Numbered from the stretch's first letter, positions 26,468 to 36,069 are shown. The stretch: 64,000 nt of DNA from Hirschia sp964352025 (GCA_964352025.1 CAYGPZ010000002.1:248001-312000); one strand, 5' to 3'. Notes: generated from the letters alone by a model not told the origin. A program made the numbers and translations.

Positions 26468-28342
26468 CTACTGATCTTTTACTGACTGAACCCAGTCATT
26501 TACTCTACGTTCGAGTATCGTCAGTGGGAGAGCGCCTCCGCTTAGAACAGTGTCGTGAAATGCGCGTATATCAAATGCATCGCCTAATTCGGTTTCTGCA
26601 TTTGCCCGCAATTCCTGAATTTTCATCATGCCGATTTTGTAGCTTGTCGCTTGGCCTGGAAGGACCATATATCGACGTACTTCTGACCGCGCTTGTTCAA
26701 GCGTTATTGCAGAGTTTTCCTGAAAATACTCAATTGCTTGATCTTCCGTCCATCCTTGAGAGTGAAGTCCTGTGTCTAGGACGAGGCGGATTGCTCGCCA
26801 GATTTCTGAACCAAGGCGTCCAAACTCAGAAAGTGGATCTTCATAAGTTCCCGGCATTTCTTTGGCTAGCCACTCGGTATAAAGCGCCCAGCCTTCAGTA
26901 TATGCGGTAAATCCGGTCTGAGTTCTAAAGGTAGGAATGCCTGTTAGCTCTTGGGCAATTGATATTTGCATGTGATGTCCCGGCAAGCCTTCATGATAGG
27001 CAATGACTTCTAGCTCACGCTTCGGCATAGATTCCATGTCTGATAAGTGAGCATAGTAAATGCCTGGGCGAGAACCGTCAGGCGTACCAGGAAAATAGTG
27101 TTGAGCTGCGCCATCTTGTTCGCGGAAAGGTTCAACACGTTTTACTTCTAAGTCTGCTTTAGGAAGAATACCAAAATAGTTAGGCAATTCAGATTTGATT
27201 TTGTTAATGGCAGCCGTTGCATCATCAATGTAAGCTTGGCGTCCCTCATCAGTATTGGAGTAATATAAACGCTCGTCTGATTTTTCATCTCTTAGAAATT
27301 TGAAGAATTCCTGCAAGCTTCCTTCAAAACCAAATTCTGTTTTAACTGCTTCCATCTCTGCGCGAAGGCGGGAGACCTCCTTCAGGCCTATTTCATGAAT
27401 TTTGTCAGATGAAAGTTTCGTCGTTGTCTGATTGGCCAGTCGTTCATTATAATAGTTTTTGCCGTTTGGAAGAGCGCCTATTCCTGTCGCGACTGCAAGT
27501 GCATTGACCTGATCTTCTTTCTGCCAAGCGATTAGGTTCTCGTAGGCCGGTTTCCATTCCTCAATCAGAGCGTTTTTGATGTCTGCTGTCAGTAGATCAG
27601 CTTTGGCCTGATCAATCGCTTCAGTTTCAATCAATTTTTTGATTTTAGACTGTGCATCCGCCCAAACTGAATTGTCTTCACCTGTTTCGTCAAAAGGCGC
27701 ACCTGAAATGATTTTCTCAGCTTCTAAAATGACGCGTTCAAAAGCAAAATACGGCGGGCGTACACCAGTGGCCGCGTTTTCTTTAGAACGAACGACTAAC
27801 TGGCCTAATCCACGCGAGGAACCAGAAATTCGCTTAAGGTAATTGTCCATATCTTCACCGGTTTCAACTTTGTGAAACGCGATGAGAAGCTGCGGGAAAA
27901 AGCCGTGGACGGCGTTCATTTGTTCAAAAACATAGCTATTCGTTCTGAACGTTGTTGATGCTAAATCTTGTTCGAATTGGAAGTTGGCAATGTCCCATGA
28001 TGTTTTGGCTTCGGGAGACAATTTGTCGTAGCTAAATGACGCTTTCATCTCCGCATTTTTTGTGCGCTGCCATTCCAATTGAGCTTCTTCAGATTCAACT
28101 GAGAAGTCGTCAATTTTGTCTTGGTCAGTATCGCGACCAAGGAAGGTTTGGCGAATAGGGCTGAATTTTAATTCTTCTTCGAATTTTGCATCAAACCAAG
28201 CGCTTAAACGTTGGGATTCTGCTTGGATTTCTTCGGCAGAGAAGACAATTGGCGCGGGTTGCTCATTGGTCGCCTTGGTGGCTGGTTCACAGGCTGCTAA
28301 TAGGAGTATAGTGGTGAGTGCTGTAAGGCTAGCTTTGCGCAT
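26468..28342 (-). CDS. DUF885-family lipoprotein, putative zinc peptidase
   Basis: 624 residues from the ATG at 28340-28342, chosen because AAGGA precedes it by about 10 bases and the signal peptide then starts properly. The lipobox reads LLLAAC with the acylated cysteine at about 18. The family hallmark HEGLPGHHMQ (about 440-449) looks like a gluzincin-type metal site, and a downstream Glu in YTEGWALYTEWL may complete it. DUF885 proteins are thought to be periplasmic carboxypeptidase-like enzymes, but the substrate is unknown. It ends 214 bp before tex on the same strand. Confidence 0.82.
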   Translation of the reverse strand: MRKASLTALTTILLLAACEPATKATNEQPAPIVFSAEEIQAESQRLSAWFDAKFEEELKFSPIRQTFLGRDTDQDKIDDFSVESEEAQLEWQRTKNAEMKASFSYDKLSPEAKTSWDIANFQFEQDLASTTFRTNSYVFEQMNAVHGFFPQLLIAFHKVETGEDMDNYLKRISGSSRGLGQLVVRSKENAATGVRPPYFAFERVILEAEKIISGAPFDETGEDNSVWADAQSKIKKLIETEAIDQAKADLLTADIKNALIEEWKPAYENLIAWQKEDQVNALAVATGIGALPNGKNYYNERLANQTTTKLSSDKIHEIGLKEVSRLRAEMEAVKTEFGFEGSLQEFFKFLRDEKSDERLYYSNTDEGRQAYIDDATAAINKIKSELPNYFGILPKADLEVKRVEPFREQDGAAQHYFPGTPDGSRPGIYYAHLSDMESMPKRELEVIAYHEGLPGHHMQISIAQELTGIPTFRTQTGFTAYTEGWALYTEWLAKEMPGTYEDPLSEFGRLGSEIWRAIRLVLDTGLHSQGWTEDQAIEYFQENSAITLEQARSEVRRYMVLPGQATSYKIGMMKIQELRANAETELGDAFDIRAFHDTVLSGGALPLTILERRVNDWVQSVKDQ

Positions 28343-28490
28343 GTCGAAGTCCTTGTCCCAATTCATCGATTATCGATTGATGACAGTATTCTCTAGAGAC
28401 GGCAATAAATTAAGCGCATCCGAATTGCTTAGTTGGCAGCGCATCGGTTATCACAGTTGGAGCTGAAAAGTTGAAAAGGGCGTATTCTCA

Positions 28491-30692
28491 ATGAGTTCAG
28501 AACCAATTGGTGGTGGCGCTAAGAAAGTCCTTTATACATTGGACACGGTAAGGCGCATTGGTGTCTCAAAGGCGACAAAGGCACTGACCTCTAAGAATAC
28601 GTGTAAAGCATGCGCATTTGGCATGGGGGGCCAATTGGGCGGAATGACAAATGAAGCCGGTGAGTTTCCCTCTGTTTGCAACAAAAGTGTTCAAGCTCAA
28701 TCAACAGACATTCAACCCGCGATTCCAGATGAGATATTCAACCATCCACTTAGTGAATTAAGAGAACTAAAACCAAGGGATATCGAAAAATTAGGGCGTT
28801 TGGGAGACCCTATTTATAAGCCAGCGGGCAGCGACAAATATTCCAAAATTGATTGGGAAAAAGCTATTAATTTAGCGGCCGAGCGGTTTTCCAAAACGTC
28901 GCCTGATCGAACATTTTTCTATTCGTCCGGACGATCCTCCAACGAGGCAGCATTCGTCTTTCAGCTATTGGCGCGGGTATATGGCACGAACAATGTCAAC
29001 AACTGTTCATACTATTGTCACCAAGCAACCAGCGTAGGGCTTAGTTCTACTATTGGGACTGGAACAGCGACAGTCGAATTTGATGACCTGAAGCGGGCAG
29101 ACACAATTTTTGTTATTGGTGCAAACCCTTCGTCTAATCATCCCAGATACATACACCAACTCAAAGCGTGTCGTGAACGCGGCGGGCAGGTGATTGTTGT
29201 TAATCCGGCTAAGGAGCCGGGGCTGATAAAATTTGCGGTTCCAAAAAGCCCTAAATCACTTCTAACTGGTGGGTCTGAGATCGCATCCGATTATCTGCAA
29301 CCCAATATCGGGCAGGACTTATGGGTGTTTAAGGGGATTGCAAAGGCTGTCATTGCGGCCAACGCGCAAAACCAAGTTTTTTTGAATAAATATACTGAAG
29401 GGTTTGAAGGTTTTTACGCAGATCTAGAAGCTGTGTCATGGGAAGAGATAGTAGATAAAAGTGGCCTGTTGAAAGCTGATATTGAGCGCGTGGCTAAGGC
29501 ATATATCGCTTCAGAAAATACAGTGTTTTCTTGGGGGATGGGAATGACCCATCATGTCCATGGATCTGAAAATGTTGAATATATAGCCAATCTAGCACTG
29601 TTAAGGGGAATGATCGGCCGACCGGGGGCTGGATTGTTACCGCTACGAGGGCATTCAAATGTGCAAGGGGTTGGAACGATAGGCGTGAAACCTGTTCTGG
29701 CCGAGGATATTATTGCCAAAATCGAAAAGGCATTTGGCGTTGAATTGCCTATAAATGAAGGCATGGACACGATGGCTTGTATGCAAGCTGCCGATAACGG
29801 AGACATTGATGCTGCCGTTTTGATGGGCGGAAATATGTATGCTGCTAACCCAAATTCTAGCTGGGCAGAGAAAAGTTTGAACAAGATTGGATTCAAACTC
29901 TGTCTGACAACCACTTTGAACCAGAGCCATCTTATAGGCATCGATGATTCTGAAATGCTGGTTTTGCCCGTGACTGCACGAGATGAAGAATGGGAACCAA
30001 CGACGCAGGAATCCATGTTCAATTTTGTTCGGCTAAGTGACGGTGGGATTAACCGACTTGAGAATGTTCGTCCGGAATCTGTAATCTTGGCTGATTTTGC
30101 AGAAAAATTATTACCGGATTGCCCGATCGATTTTTCAACCTTCAAAAATCACCGATTGGTTCGCGAAGCTATTGCTGAGATCGTGCCTGGTTTGGAGAAA
30201 TTAAGCGATATCGACGATGCCAAGAAAGAGTTTCATATAACAAACAGGCTAATGCATGATCCTGTATTTAATACGCCCAGCGGTAAGGCCGTATTTCGGA
30301 TGAATGATACAATCCCTAAAGAGCGAGCAAAGAGCGGTTTTATGCTGACTAGCATTCGCAGTGAAGGGCAGTTTAATTCCATTATATATGAGGAAAAAGA
30401 TAGCTACCGTCGCGCAGATACGCGGTGGAGTGTGCTTATGAATAAAGACGATATTTCAGAATTAGGTGTCGTCGCTGGCGATAAAGTTTCGCTTAAATCT
30501 GCACAAGGCATAATGAAGGACGTCAAAGTTGTTGAATTTGGGCTGCCGCGCGGAAACGTGATGGCATATTATCCTGAAGCCAATATTTTGACGGGCGTAG
30601 AAGTCGACGCAAGAAGTAAAACCCCTGCCTTCAAATCTGTATCAATAGAGATTGAAACGGCCAACGGGCATACAGCGGATTCACTGCACTAA
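28491..30692 (+). CDS. FdhF/YdeP-family molybdopterin oxidoreductase
   Basis: 733 residues. N-terminal cysteines C38, C41 and C63 (CKAC ... C) are fewer than the four of a classical 4Fe-4S site. NNCSYYCHQATSVG (about 170-183) contains a possible Mo-ligand Cys at 176. TNEAAF/SSNEAAF-type helix, VIGANPSSNHP (about 208-218) and the C-terminal nucleotide-binding domain (about 600-730) match YdeP-like members of the formate dehydrogenase H family. The physiological substrate of this subfamily is not established; in E. coli ydeP is linked to acid resistance. No small subunit or FdhD gene is adjacent. Its stop overlaps the convergent exonuclease stop by 4 bp. Confidence 0.82.
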   Translation: MSSEPIGGGAKKVLYTLDTVRRIGVSKATKALTSKNTCKACAFGMGGQLGGMTNEAGEFPSVCNKSVQAQSTDIQPAIPDEIFNHPLSELRELKPRDIEKLGRLGDPIYKPAGSDKYSKIDWEKAINLAAERFSKTSPDRTFFYSSGRSSNEAAFVFQLLARVYGTNNVNNCSYYCHQATSVGLSSTIGTGTATVEFDDLKRADTIFVIGANPSSNHPRYIHQLKACRERGGQVIVVNPAKEPGLIKFAVPKSPKSLLTGGSEIASDYLQPNIGQDLWVFKGIAKAVIAANAQNQVFLNKYTEGFEGFYADLEAVSWEEIVDKSGLLKADIERVAKAYIASENTVFSWGMGMTHHVHGSENVEYIANLALLRGMIGRPGAGLLPLRGHSNVQGVGTIGVKPVLAEDIIAKIEKAFGVELPINEGMDTMACMQAADNGDIDAAVLMGGNMYAANPNSSWAEKSLNKIGFKLCLTTTLNQSHLIGIDDSEMLVLPVTARDEEWEPTTQESMFNFVRLSDGGINRLENVRPESVILADFAEKLLPDCPIDFSTFKNHRLVREAIAEIVPGLEKLSDIDDAKKEFHITNRLMHDPVFNTPSGKAVFRMNDTIPKERAKSGFMLTSIRSEGQFNSIIYEEKDSYRRADTRWSVLMNKDDISELGVVAGDKVSLKSAQGIMKDVKVVEFGLPRGNVMAYYPEANILTGVEVDARSKTPAFKSVSIEIETANGHTADSLH

Positions 30693-31582
30693 ATATCGCG
30701 AGAAAAGCGGTTGAACGCCGTAATGTGGACCATTGGTAAATCGGGCAAATGATTATCGTAGACTTCTGTTCGCAAGAATTCTAATTCCGCTTCCTTATCT
30801 TCATCCGCGATATCGGCATACCATGATTTTGGTTTCCCGTTTTCGCCGCTTTCCCAGCGGTATCCTCGGTTTTTTAGGACGTCTTTTTTGGCAAAGCTAG
30901 TGTTGGTTGCCCAAATGCGCCATTTGTCTTTTCTGGCATTCTCCAACAATCGAAGCATAGCCCTGTCGCCTGTTGTTTTGAGGCGCTGTGCAAGTATTTT
31001 TATGGTTGCCCAACAATCAATATCGGCTCTGTGAGCTTTGTAATAAAAGCCGTGCTCCATTGCGAGGAATGAGAGCTTAGGCGATTCATAACCTTCGGCC
31101 TTCCAATCAATGTCATTTAGTGAGCAAGCCCATGCTTTATCTTTGAACGCCGTTGTTAGCCGTTCTGCAAATGGGCGATCAAAAGAAGCATTGTGAGCGA
31201 TGATTAAGTCTGACTCTGACACAAGCTTTTCGACGGCATCAATATCTATCGATTGGCCTTCGACCATTTCGTTTGTAATGCCGGTTAACTTGGTGATTTC
31301 TTCGGTGATTGGTTTTGAAGGCTGTTGAAACTGATCGAGTGCTTTTCCGAAAGTGACGAGTTTGCCTTCAATAGAATATTCAAATGGAACCAGCGCTATT
31401 TCTATGAGCTCTGCTTCGTTGAAGTCTAACCCAGTTGTTTCGGTGTCGATAAGTAATCCGCGTTTGAACGGTGCACCAATAAAGTTCATCGGTAGAGGCG
31501 GTGCCAAGCGTTTTAGCACACGGTAGTCTCCCGATTGCTCTAATTCATTGGCTAATTGCTTTAAGTTGGCATTACTCGCCAT
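30689..31582 (-). CDS. DEDDh 3'-5' exonuclease, DnaQ/RNase T-like
   Basis: 297 residues. The exonuclease fold shows all expected acidic residues: LIDTETTGLD (about 45-54), AHNASFDRPF (about 133-142) and HRADIDCWAT (about 183-192; the His and Asp of the DEDDh type). It removes nucleotides from 3' ends of DNA or RNA. A C-terminal extension (about 205-297) with WESGENGKPKSWYA resembles the small extra domain of stand-alone DnaQ-like nucleases. GAGGA upstream of the ATG supports the start. Specific role (proofreading versus RNA trimming) cannot be told. Confidence 0.85.
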   Translation of the reverse strand: MASNANLKQLANELEQSGDYRVLKRLAPPLPMNFIGAPFKRGLLIDTETTGLDFNEAELIEIALVPFEYSIEGKLVTFGKALDQFQQPSKPITEEITKLTGITNEMVEGQSIDIDAVEKLVSESDLIIAHNASFDRPFAERLTTAFKDKAWACSLNDIDWKAEGYESPKLSFLAMEHGFYYKAHRADIDCWATIKILAQRLKTTGDRAMLRLLENARKDKWRIWATNTSFAKKDVLKNRGYRWESGENGKPKSWYADIADEDKEAELEFLRTEVYDNHLPDLPMVHITAFNRFSRDI

Positions 31583-31740
31583 GGTCTAAATCCTCGGGCA
31601 CGAACCCTAAATCAGCTACTTTTTAAGGAAGTGTAGTGGGATTCGGTGATGAGAGGAAAAGCGCTAAGGCTTAGGTCTCTGTATAGTATCAGAATGAGAC
31701 GTCATAAAACTTATACAGAAGCAGTGTAGTAACCGATGAA

Positions 31741-32562
31741 ATGAGCAGTACACCTCGTAAATATAAAAGCATTTTTATTTCTGATATTCATCTGGGGTCT
31801 GAAGGGTGCCAGGCTGAAGCCTTGTGTGAATTTTTGAAATCCAACACATGTGAAAAGCTTTACTTGGTCGGGGATATTATTGACGGCTGGCGCCTTCGCA
31901 AGAAATGGCATTGGCCACAGGCGCATACGAATGTCATTCGTCGTATTTTGACTGCATCAAAGCGCGATACCGAAGTTATATACATCGTTGGAAATCACGA
32001 TGAGTTTTTGCGCGCCTTCCTTGGCTACGGTATGAGCTTTGGGCATATCGCGGTAAAAAATCGTGCACTTCACAAAGGTGTGGATGGAAAAACATATCTC
32101 GTCGTTCATGGTGATATGTTTGACGGGCTGATGCGCTCAGATCGAAAATGGATCATGTTTTTGGGTGATACAGCGTATAATTTTATGCTGATGATCAATA
32201 CCAAATTGAATCAGGTAAGGCGTCGATTTGGTCTTCCTTACTGGTCATTGTCTAATGAATTGAAAAAACGGACTAAGAAAGCATTGAATTACATCCACAA
32301 ATTCGAAGACCATGTTGCAGACTATTGCCGTCGCAAGGGGCATGATGGTGCGATTTGTGGCCATATCCATGTCGCGGAAATGCGCGATATAGATGGTATT
32401 ACTTATATGAATGATGGTGATTGGGTCGAGAGTTGTTCAGCGTTGGTCGAGCACCATGATGGGCGCTGGGAATTAATTGAACAAAAGCCTGAATTTATGC
32501 AAGCTGGACTTCCAGACAAATCTAAAAATAAAAAGACCAAGCTCACAGAAGCAGCAACTTAG
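31741..32562 (+). CDS. Metallophosphoesterase, LpxH-like (UDP-2,3-diacylglucosamine diphosphatase family)
   Basis: 273 residues. The calcineurin-like metal ligands are complete: SDIHLG (about 14-19), GDIIDGW (about 45-51), GNHDE (about 84-88), HGDMFD (about 123-128) and GHIHVAE (about 205-211). The family cleaves pyrophosphate bonds of lipid A precursors or related substrates at the inner membrane. The sequence belongs to the LpxH-related branch that is not always the essential LpxH, so the symbol is withheld. The gene is divergent from the exonuclease and convergent with moaE. Confidence 0.83.
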   Translation: MSSTPRKYKSIFISDIHLGSEGCQAEALCEFLKSNTCEKLYLVGDIIDGWRLRKKWHWPQAHTNVIRRILTASKRDTEVIYIVGNHDEFLRAFLGYGMSFGHIAVKNRALHKGVDGKTYLVVHGDMFDGLMRSDRKWIMFLGDTAYNFMLMINTKLNQVRRRFGLPYWSLSNELKKRTKKALNYIHKFEDHVADYCRRKGHDGAICGHIHVAEMRDIDGITYMNDGDWVESCSALVEHHDGRWELIEQKPEFMQAGLPDKSKNKKTKLTEAAT

Positions 32563-32589
32563 TCTCGATAGTAATCTCGTTACGCTGTG

Positions 32590-33051
32590 TCACCAACGTG
32601 AGCGGTCAGATTTGTCTCTTTCGGTTGTGTCTATCCATCTTGTGCCAAACGTTGGACCCTCTTCCTTTTTCCAGAAGACAGCATCAGATTTTAAATGATC
32701 CATAATAAAGTCAGTCGCTTGAAAGGCTTCGCGGCGGTGATCACTGGCTATGCCAACAAAGACAATAATTTCACCCGGCGTAATAGAACCGTGACGGTGT
32801 ATAATTTGTGCGTGATGGAAATTAAATCTTTGTCGCGCATCTGAAACGATGTCTTGCATCGATTTCAGTGTCATTGTTGGGTGCGCTTCTAAAATTAAGC
32901 GATCTAGTTTTTCTCCAGCCTTTGTGGTTGGTCGTGCTATCCCTTTAAAGGTGGCTATAGCTCCCGCTCCATTGGAAAATTTTACAAGCTCGTTTTCTTC
33001 GACAACAGGATCAAAAGTTTTGTCCGTGAGTTTTACGACATCAACAGGCAC
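32590..33051 (-). CDS. moaE: Molybdopterin synthase, catalytic subunit
   Basis: 153 residues. MoaE transfers sulfur from the MoaD thiocarboxylate to precursor Z, making molybdopterin. Family motifs are clear: HRHGSITPGE (about 84-93), VGIASDHRREAF (about 98-109) and KSDAVFWKKEE (about 121-131). The start is GTG at 33049-33051, with the ribosome site AGGAGGA lying in the last codons of moaD. It supplies the cofactor for the molybdoenzymes in this window. Confidence 0.95.
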   Translation of the reverse strand: MPVDVVKLTDKTFDPVVEENELVKFSNGAGAIATFKGIARPTTKAGEKLDRLILEAHPTMTLKSMQDIVSDARQRFNFHHAQIIHRHGSITPGEIIVFVGIASDHRREAFQATDFIMDHLKSDAVFWKKEEGPTFGTRWIDTTERDKSDRSRW

Positions 33052-33054
33052 GCT

Positions 33055-33297
33055 TTATCCTCCTGAAAATGGGCTTAGAAACGCAATATTGTCTGTTGTG
33101 TGCACATTAGCTGAATCGGAAACTAACTCGTCATTTATGGACGCGCGAATACCTTTATCCAATAGGTCAGGGCAGTCATATTGCTCTGCGATTTTTGACC
33201 TAAGCTCTGAGATAGTAAGGCTGTCTTCCTCAAATTGATATTTGATTTCAGAACTTAGTAGATCAGAGATTTTTCCGTAAAAGGAGATTTTGGTCAT
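33055..33297 (-). CDS. moaD: Molybdopterin synthase, sulfur-carrier subunit
   Basis: 80 residues with a ubiquitin-like fold and the diagnostic C-terminal Gly-Gly (FSGG), which is thiocarboxylated and donates sulfur in molybdopterin synthesis. AAGGA precedes the ATG. Three bases separate its stop from the GTG of moaE. The codons for the Gly-Gly tail (GGA GGA) double as the moaE ribosome site, so the pair is tightly coupled. Confidence 0.94.
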   Translation of the reverse strand: MTKISFYGKISDLLSSEIKYQFEEDSLTISELRSKIAEQYDCPDLLDKGIRASINDELVSDSANVHTTDNIAFLSPFSGG

Positions 33298-33469
33298 ATT
33301 GTCCTTGGAGCCTTATGGAAAATTGAAAAACGTATGTAATTCTATTGTCGGTGAATGCGTGTGTGAAGTTTAAATTTTACATGATGCTTAAAAATTCAAG
33401 ACTGAACTAAATTTAATCGTCACATTAGTTTTTTAACGCATTTCGTGCTTGTGTCATGCATTACTGCAA

Positions 33470-33484
33470 TGTTATAGTGTAACA
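33470..33484. promoter_or_regulatory. Zur-type zinc repressor box
   Basis: TGTTATAGTGTAACA is a near-palindrome (one mismatched pair) that agrees with the GTTATA-N-TATAAC core of proteobacterial Zur boxes. It lies 18-32 bases before the start of the small His-rich protein and upstream of the His-rich TonB receptor, where repression would be expected. Outer GCAAT ... ATTGC extends the dyad imperfectly. Confidence 0.75.
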
Positions 33485-33501
33485 CTTATTGCGGTGGGTA
33501 A

Positions 33502-33813
33502 TTGTTAGTTTCAGTGCGGCGTTCTTTTCTTAATCTTGGTTTTTTAGTCGTTGGACTGTTTGTGTTGGTGCAAACGGCCACACTCGCGCACGCCGCGCTA
33601 CATGGCGATGAAAAACATGAGCATGACGGTGTTTCATGTGAGATTTGTGTAACTATTCACGATAAAATCATTGCATTGCCTGTAAATGGTTTTGAGCTTG
33701 AAGCATCGCTTTATGCTTTAAGTGTTCTGGAACCTAAGACTTTGTCTCTAGAATGGTTTTGGCCACCGGAGAGAGCACCTCCACCTAGAGGGCCTCCTTC
33801 CTTCAATTTGTAA
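33502..33813 (+). CDS. Small periplasmic His/Cys protein, probable zinc-associated (DUF2946-like)
   Basis: 103 residues from a TTG start (a GTG four codons later is possible). A signal peptide (about 1-30, ending AHA) is followed by a short metal-binding-looking segment HGDEKHEHDG ... CEIC ... H (about 34-53), then a Pro-rich tail. It resembles the small DUF2946-type proteins often found beside TonB receptors. It lies directly downstream of the Zur-like box and 51 bp before the receptor gene, so it may bind or hand over zinc in the periplasm. That function is inference. Confidence 0.65.
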   Translation: MLVSVRRSFLNLGFLVVGLFVLVQTATLAHAALHGDEKHEHDGVSCEICVTIHDKIIALPVNGFELEASLYALSVLEPKTLSLEWFWPPERAPPPRGPPSFNL

Positions 33814-33864
33814 TTTTTGACCGCGTTTATAGCGCATGACGACATACAAATTGAGACTTGAAAA

Positions 33865-36069
33865 ATGAAAACGAAAAATTGGAAAAAGCTTTGGGCCATG
33901 GGCCTTATTGCGACTGTTAGTCCTTTGGCATTGGCCGATGATCGACAGGATACAATAATTGTAACGTCACCCGGACCAGATAGAAGTTCTGACGAGTTGA
34001 TCGGTAATGCGACAGCGTTGGACCGTGCCGATGTTCTGGAAACATTGTCCGGTACGCTTGGAGACACATTGGCAAGCCAGCCAGGTGTATCATCAAGCTT
34101 TTATGGCGCGGGTGCTAGTCGTCCTATCTTGCGTGGGCTTGGTGCAGAGCGCGTATTGGTACTTAACAATGGGATTGGTGCGATTGATGTATCTGCATCA
34201 TCACCAGATCACCAAGTCGCGGCCGACGGAATTGACGCTCAGCGTATAGAAATTTTGCGGGGACCAGCAGCGCTTGCATATGGTGGTCAAGCTATTGGTG
34301 GGGTCGTCAATGTTATCGATGGACTAATTGCTGAAGAGCTTCCTGAAAAGCCAGTGACTGTTGATGCTATGGGCGCATATAACAGTGTGAATGAAGGTAA
34401 CGAATTCGCTGCTTTTTCACAGTTCAAAGTCGGAGACTTCGTATTCTCTTTGTCGGGTTCTACGAGAGACTTTGGTGACTACCATATTCCTGGCTATGCC
34501 GAATCTGCTGCATTCCGTGCTCTGGAAGAAGAAGAGCACCACGATGATGAGGATGAGGACCACGATGACGATCATGACGAGGATCACGAGGACGAAGAAC
34601 ACGATGAACACGAAGAGGGCGAAGTAGCTTTCGGTACTCTAGAGAATAGTTACGTTAAAACAGGTACTCTTGCATCTGGTCTTAGCTGGGTTGGAAATAA
34701 AGGTTTTGTCGGTTTTTCGGTAAAGCACACTGAGTCTGAATATGGACTGCCTGGTGGCAGCCACGCTCATGGCGAAGAGCATGGTCATGAAGATGAAGAA
34801 CACGATGAAGACGAAGATCACGAAGATGAAGAGCATGAAGAAGGCGAAGAGCACGGTGAGGAAGAATTAATCTTCATCGATATGAAGCAAACGCGTTACG
34901 ACTTCAGAGCGGGTTGGGCTTTTGAGCACGAAACTTTCAAAGAAATAAACGTGTCTGCTTCTTACGCTGACTATGAGCACAAAGAATTTGAAGGTCCAGA
35001 AGAAGTTGGCGTTCAGTTCAACAATGAAGGCTTTGAGAGCCGTGTTGAGCTAACGCATGAAATTTTTGGATTAGATGGTGCGGTAGGAGCTCAGTTTGTT
35101 GAAAAGGATGTTTCGTCATTAGGCGCGGAAGCGTTCCTAACACCGACAGAATTCATTAATTTCGGAGTATTTATCTTTGAGACATTAGAATTCGATAGTG
35201 GAGCCGGATTTGAAGGTGGATTGCGGATAGATAATGTCGAACTGTCTAATCAGATTGAAGGTACGAGAGATTTTGATCTGGTAAGTGCTTCTCTTGGTGC
35301 GCACAAACATTGGGAGAACGGTCTTTTTGTAGGTGTCCAGCTTGCCCAGACTGATCGGGCACCTAATGAGACTGAGTTGTTTGCAAATGGACCTCACTTT
35401 GCAACTAACCAGTTTGAAATAGGTTCAGCTGATCTTGGTAAAGAGCGTGCTTTAAACCTAGAGGGTGCCATACGTTGGCAATCACCGAATTTTGAAATCG
35501 GTCTTAATATCTTCCACACAAACTTTGATGACTTCATATATCTTACTCCATCAACCGTTATTGAAGATGGTGTTGAAGTCGATGAAGCTGACGGACTTCC
35601 TGTCGTAAGGTTTGCGCAATCTGATGCTGAGTTTTCAGGTGGAGAAATCTACTTAGAACAACGTTTCGACGATGCTCTAGCTGGTGCAGATTGGAAACTA
35701 AATGGTGCAATCGACTGGGTGGATGCCGAATTATCCGGCGGAGAAAACGTACCCTTTATTCCTCCTCTAACATTTAAAGGTGGTGTTCGTGCCGATTGGA
35801 AGCAAGGTTATATTCGCACAGATTTGATACTTGCTGACGAGCAGAAAGATGTTGGCGAAGAGCGATTGCCAACCGAAGCTTACACGCAATTGAATATTCG
35901 AGGCGGACTAAATCTAGACGCTCTAGTGTCAGGTCTACCAAAATCAGAATTGTTTGTTGATGTGGACAATATCAATGATGAAGAGATTCGTTATTCGACG
36001 TCTGTCTTGAGAGATACTGTTCCTGCTCAAGGGCGCAATATTAAAGTAGGTTTGAGGTTGAACTTCTAG
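33865..36069 (+). CDS. TonB-dependent outer-membrane receptor with His/acid-rich loops, probable zinc importer
   Basis: 734 residues. A signal peptide (to about 24) is followed by a TonB-box-like DTIIVTS stretch (about 30-36), a plug domain (SQPGVSSSFYGAGASRPILRGLG, about 72-94) and a long barrel ending in aromatic LRLNF. Two insertions stand out: about residues 222-253 and 299-334, each made almost only of His, Asp and Glu. Such loops are known in the zinc receptor ZnuD, where they capture the ion at the surface. With the Zur-like box and the preceding His-rich protein, zinc is the best substrate guess; copper or nickel cannot be excluded. A strong terminator follows. Confidence 0.88.
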   Translation: MKTKNWKKLWAMGLIATVSPLALADDRQDTIIVTSPGPDRSSDELIGNATALDRADVLETLSGTLGDTLASQPGVSSSFYGAGASRPILRGLGAERVLVLNNGIGAIDVSASSPDHQVAADGIDAQRIEILRGPAALAYGGQAIGGVVNVIDGLIAEELPEKPVTVDAMGAYNSVNEGNEFAAFSQFKVGDFVFSLSGSTRDFGDYHIPGYAESAAFRALEEEEHHDDEDEDHDDDHDEDHEDEEHDEHEEGEVAFGTLENSYVKTGTLASGLSWVGNKGFVGFSVKHTESEYGLPGGSHAHGEEHGHEDEEHDEDEDHEDEEHEEGEEHGEEELIFIDMKQTRYDFRAGWAFEHETFKEINVSASYADYEHKEFEGPEEVGVQFNNEGFESRVELTHEIFGLDGAVGAQFVEKDVSSLGAEAFLTPTEFINFGVFIFETLEFDSGAGFEGGLRIDNVELSNQIEGTRDFDLVSASLGAHKHWENGLFVGVQLAQTDRAPNETELFANGPHFATNQFEIGSADLGKERALNLEGAIRWQSPNFEIGLNIFHTNFDDFIYLTPSTVIEDGVEVDEADGLPVVRFAQSDAEFSGGEIYLEQRFDDALAGADWKLNGAIDWVDAELSGGENVPFIPPLTFKGGVRADWKQGYIRTDLILADEQKDVGEERLPTEAYTQLNIRGGLNLDALVSGLPKSELFVDVDNINDEEIRYSTSVLRDTVPAQGRNIKVGLRLNF

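Noticed and set aside
29552..30145. Long open frame (197 codons) antisense to the YdeP-like gene
   Set aside because: It lies wholly inside a clear molybdoenzyme gene, has no ribosome site, and its protein is low-complexity and unlike any family.
33865..36069. Copper or nickel receptor
   Set aside because: His-rich loops alone would allow it, but the Zur-type box upstream makes zinc more likely.
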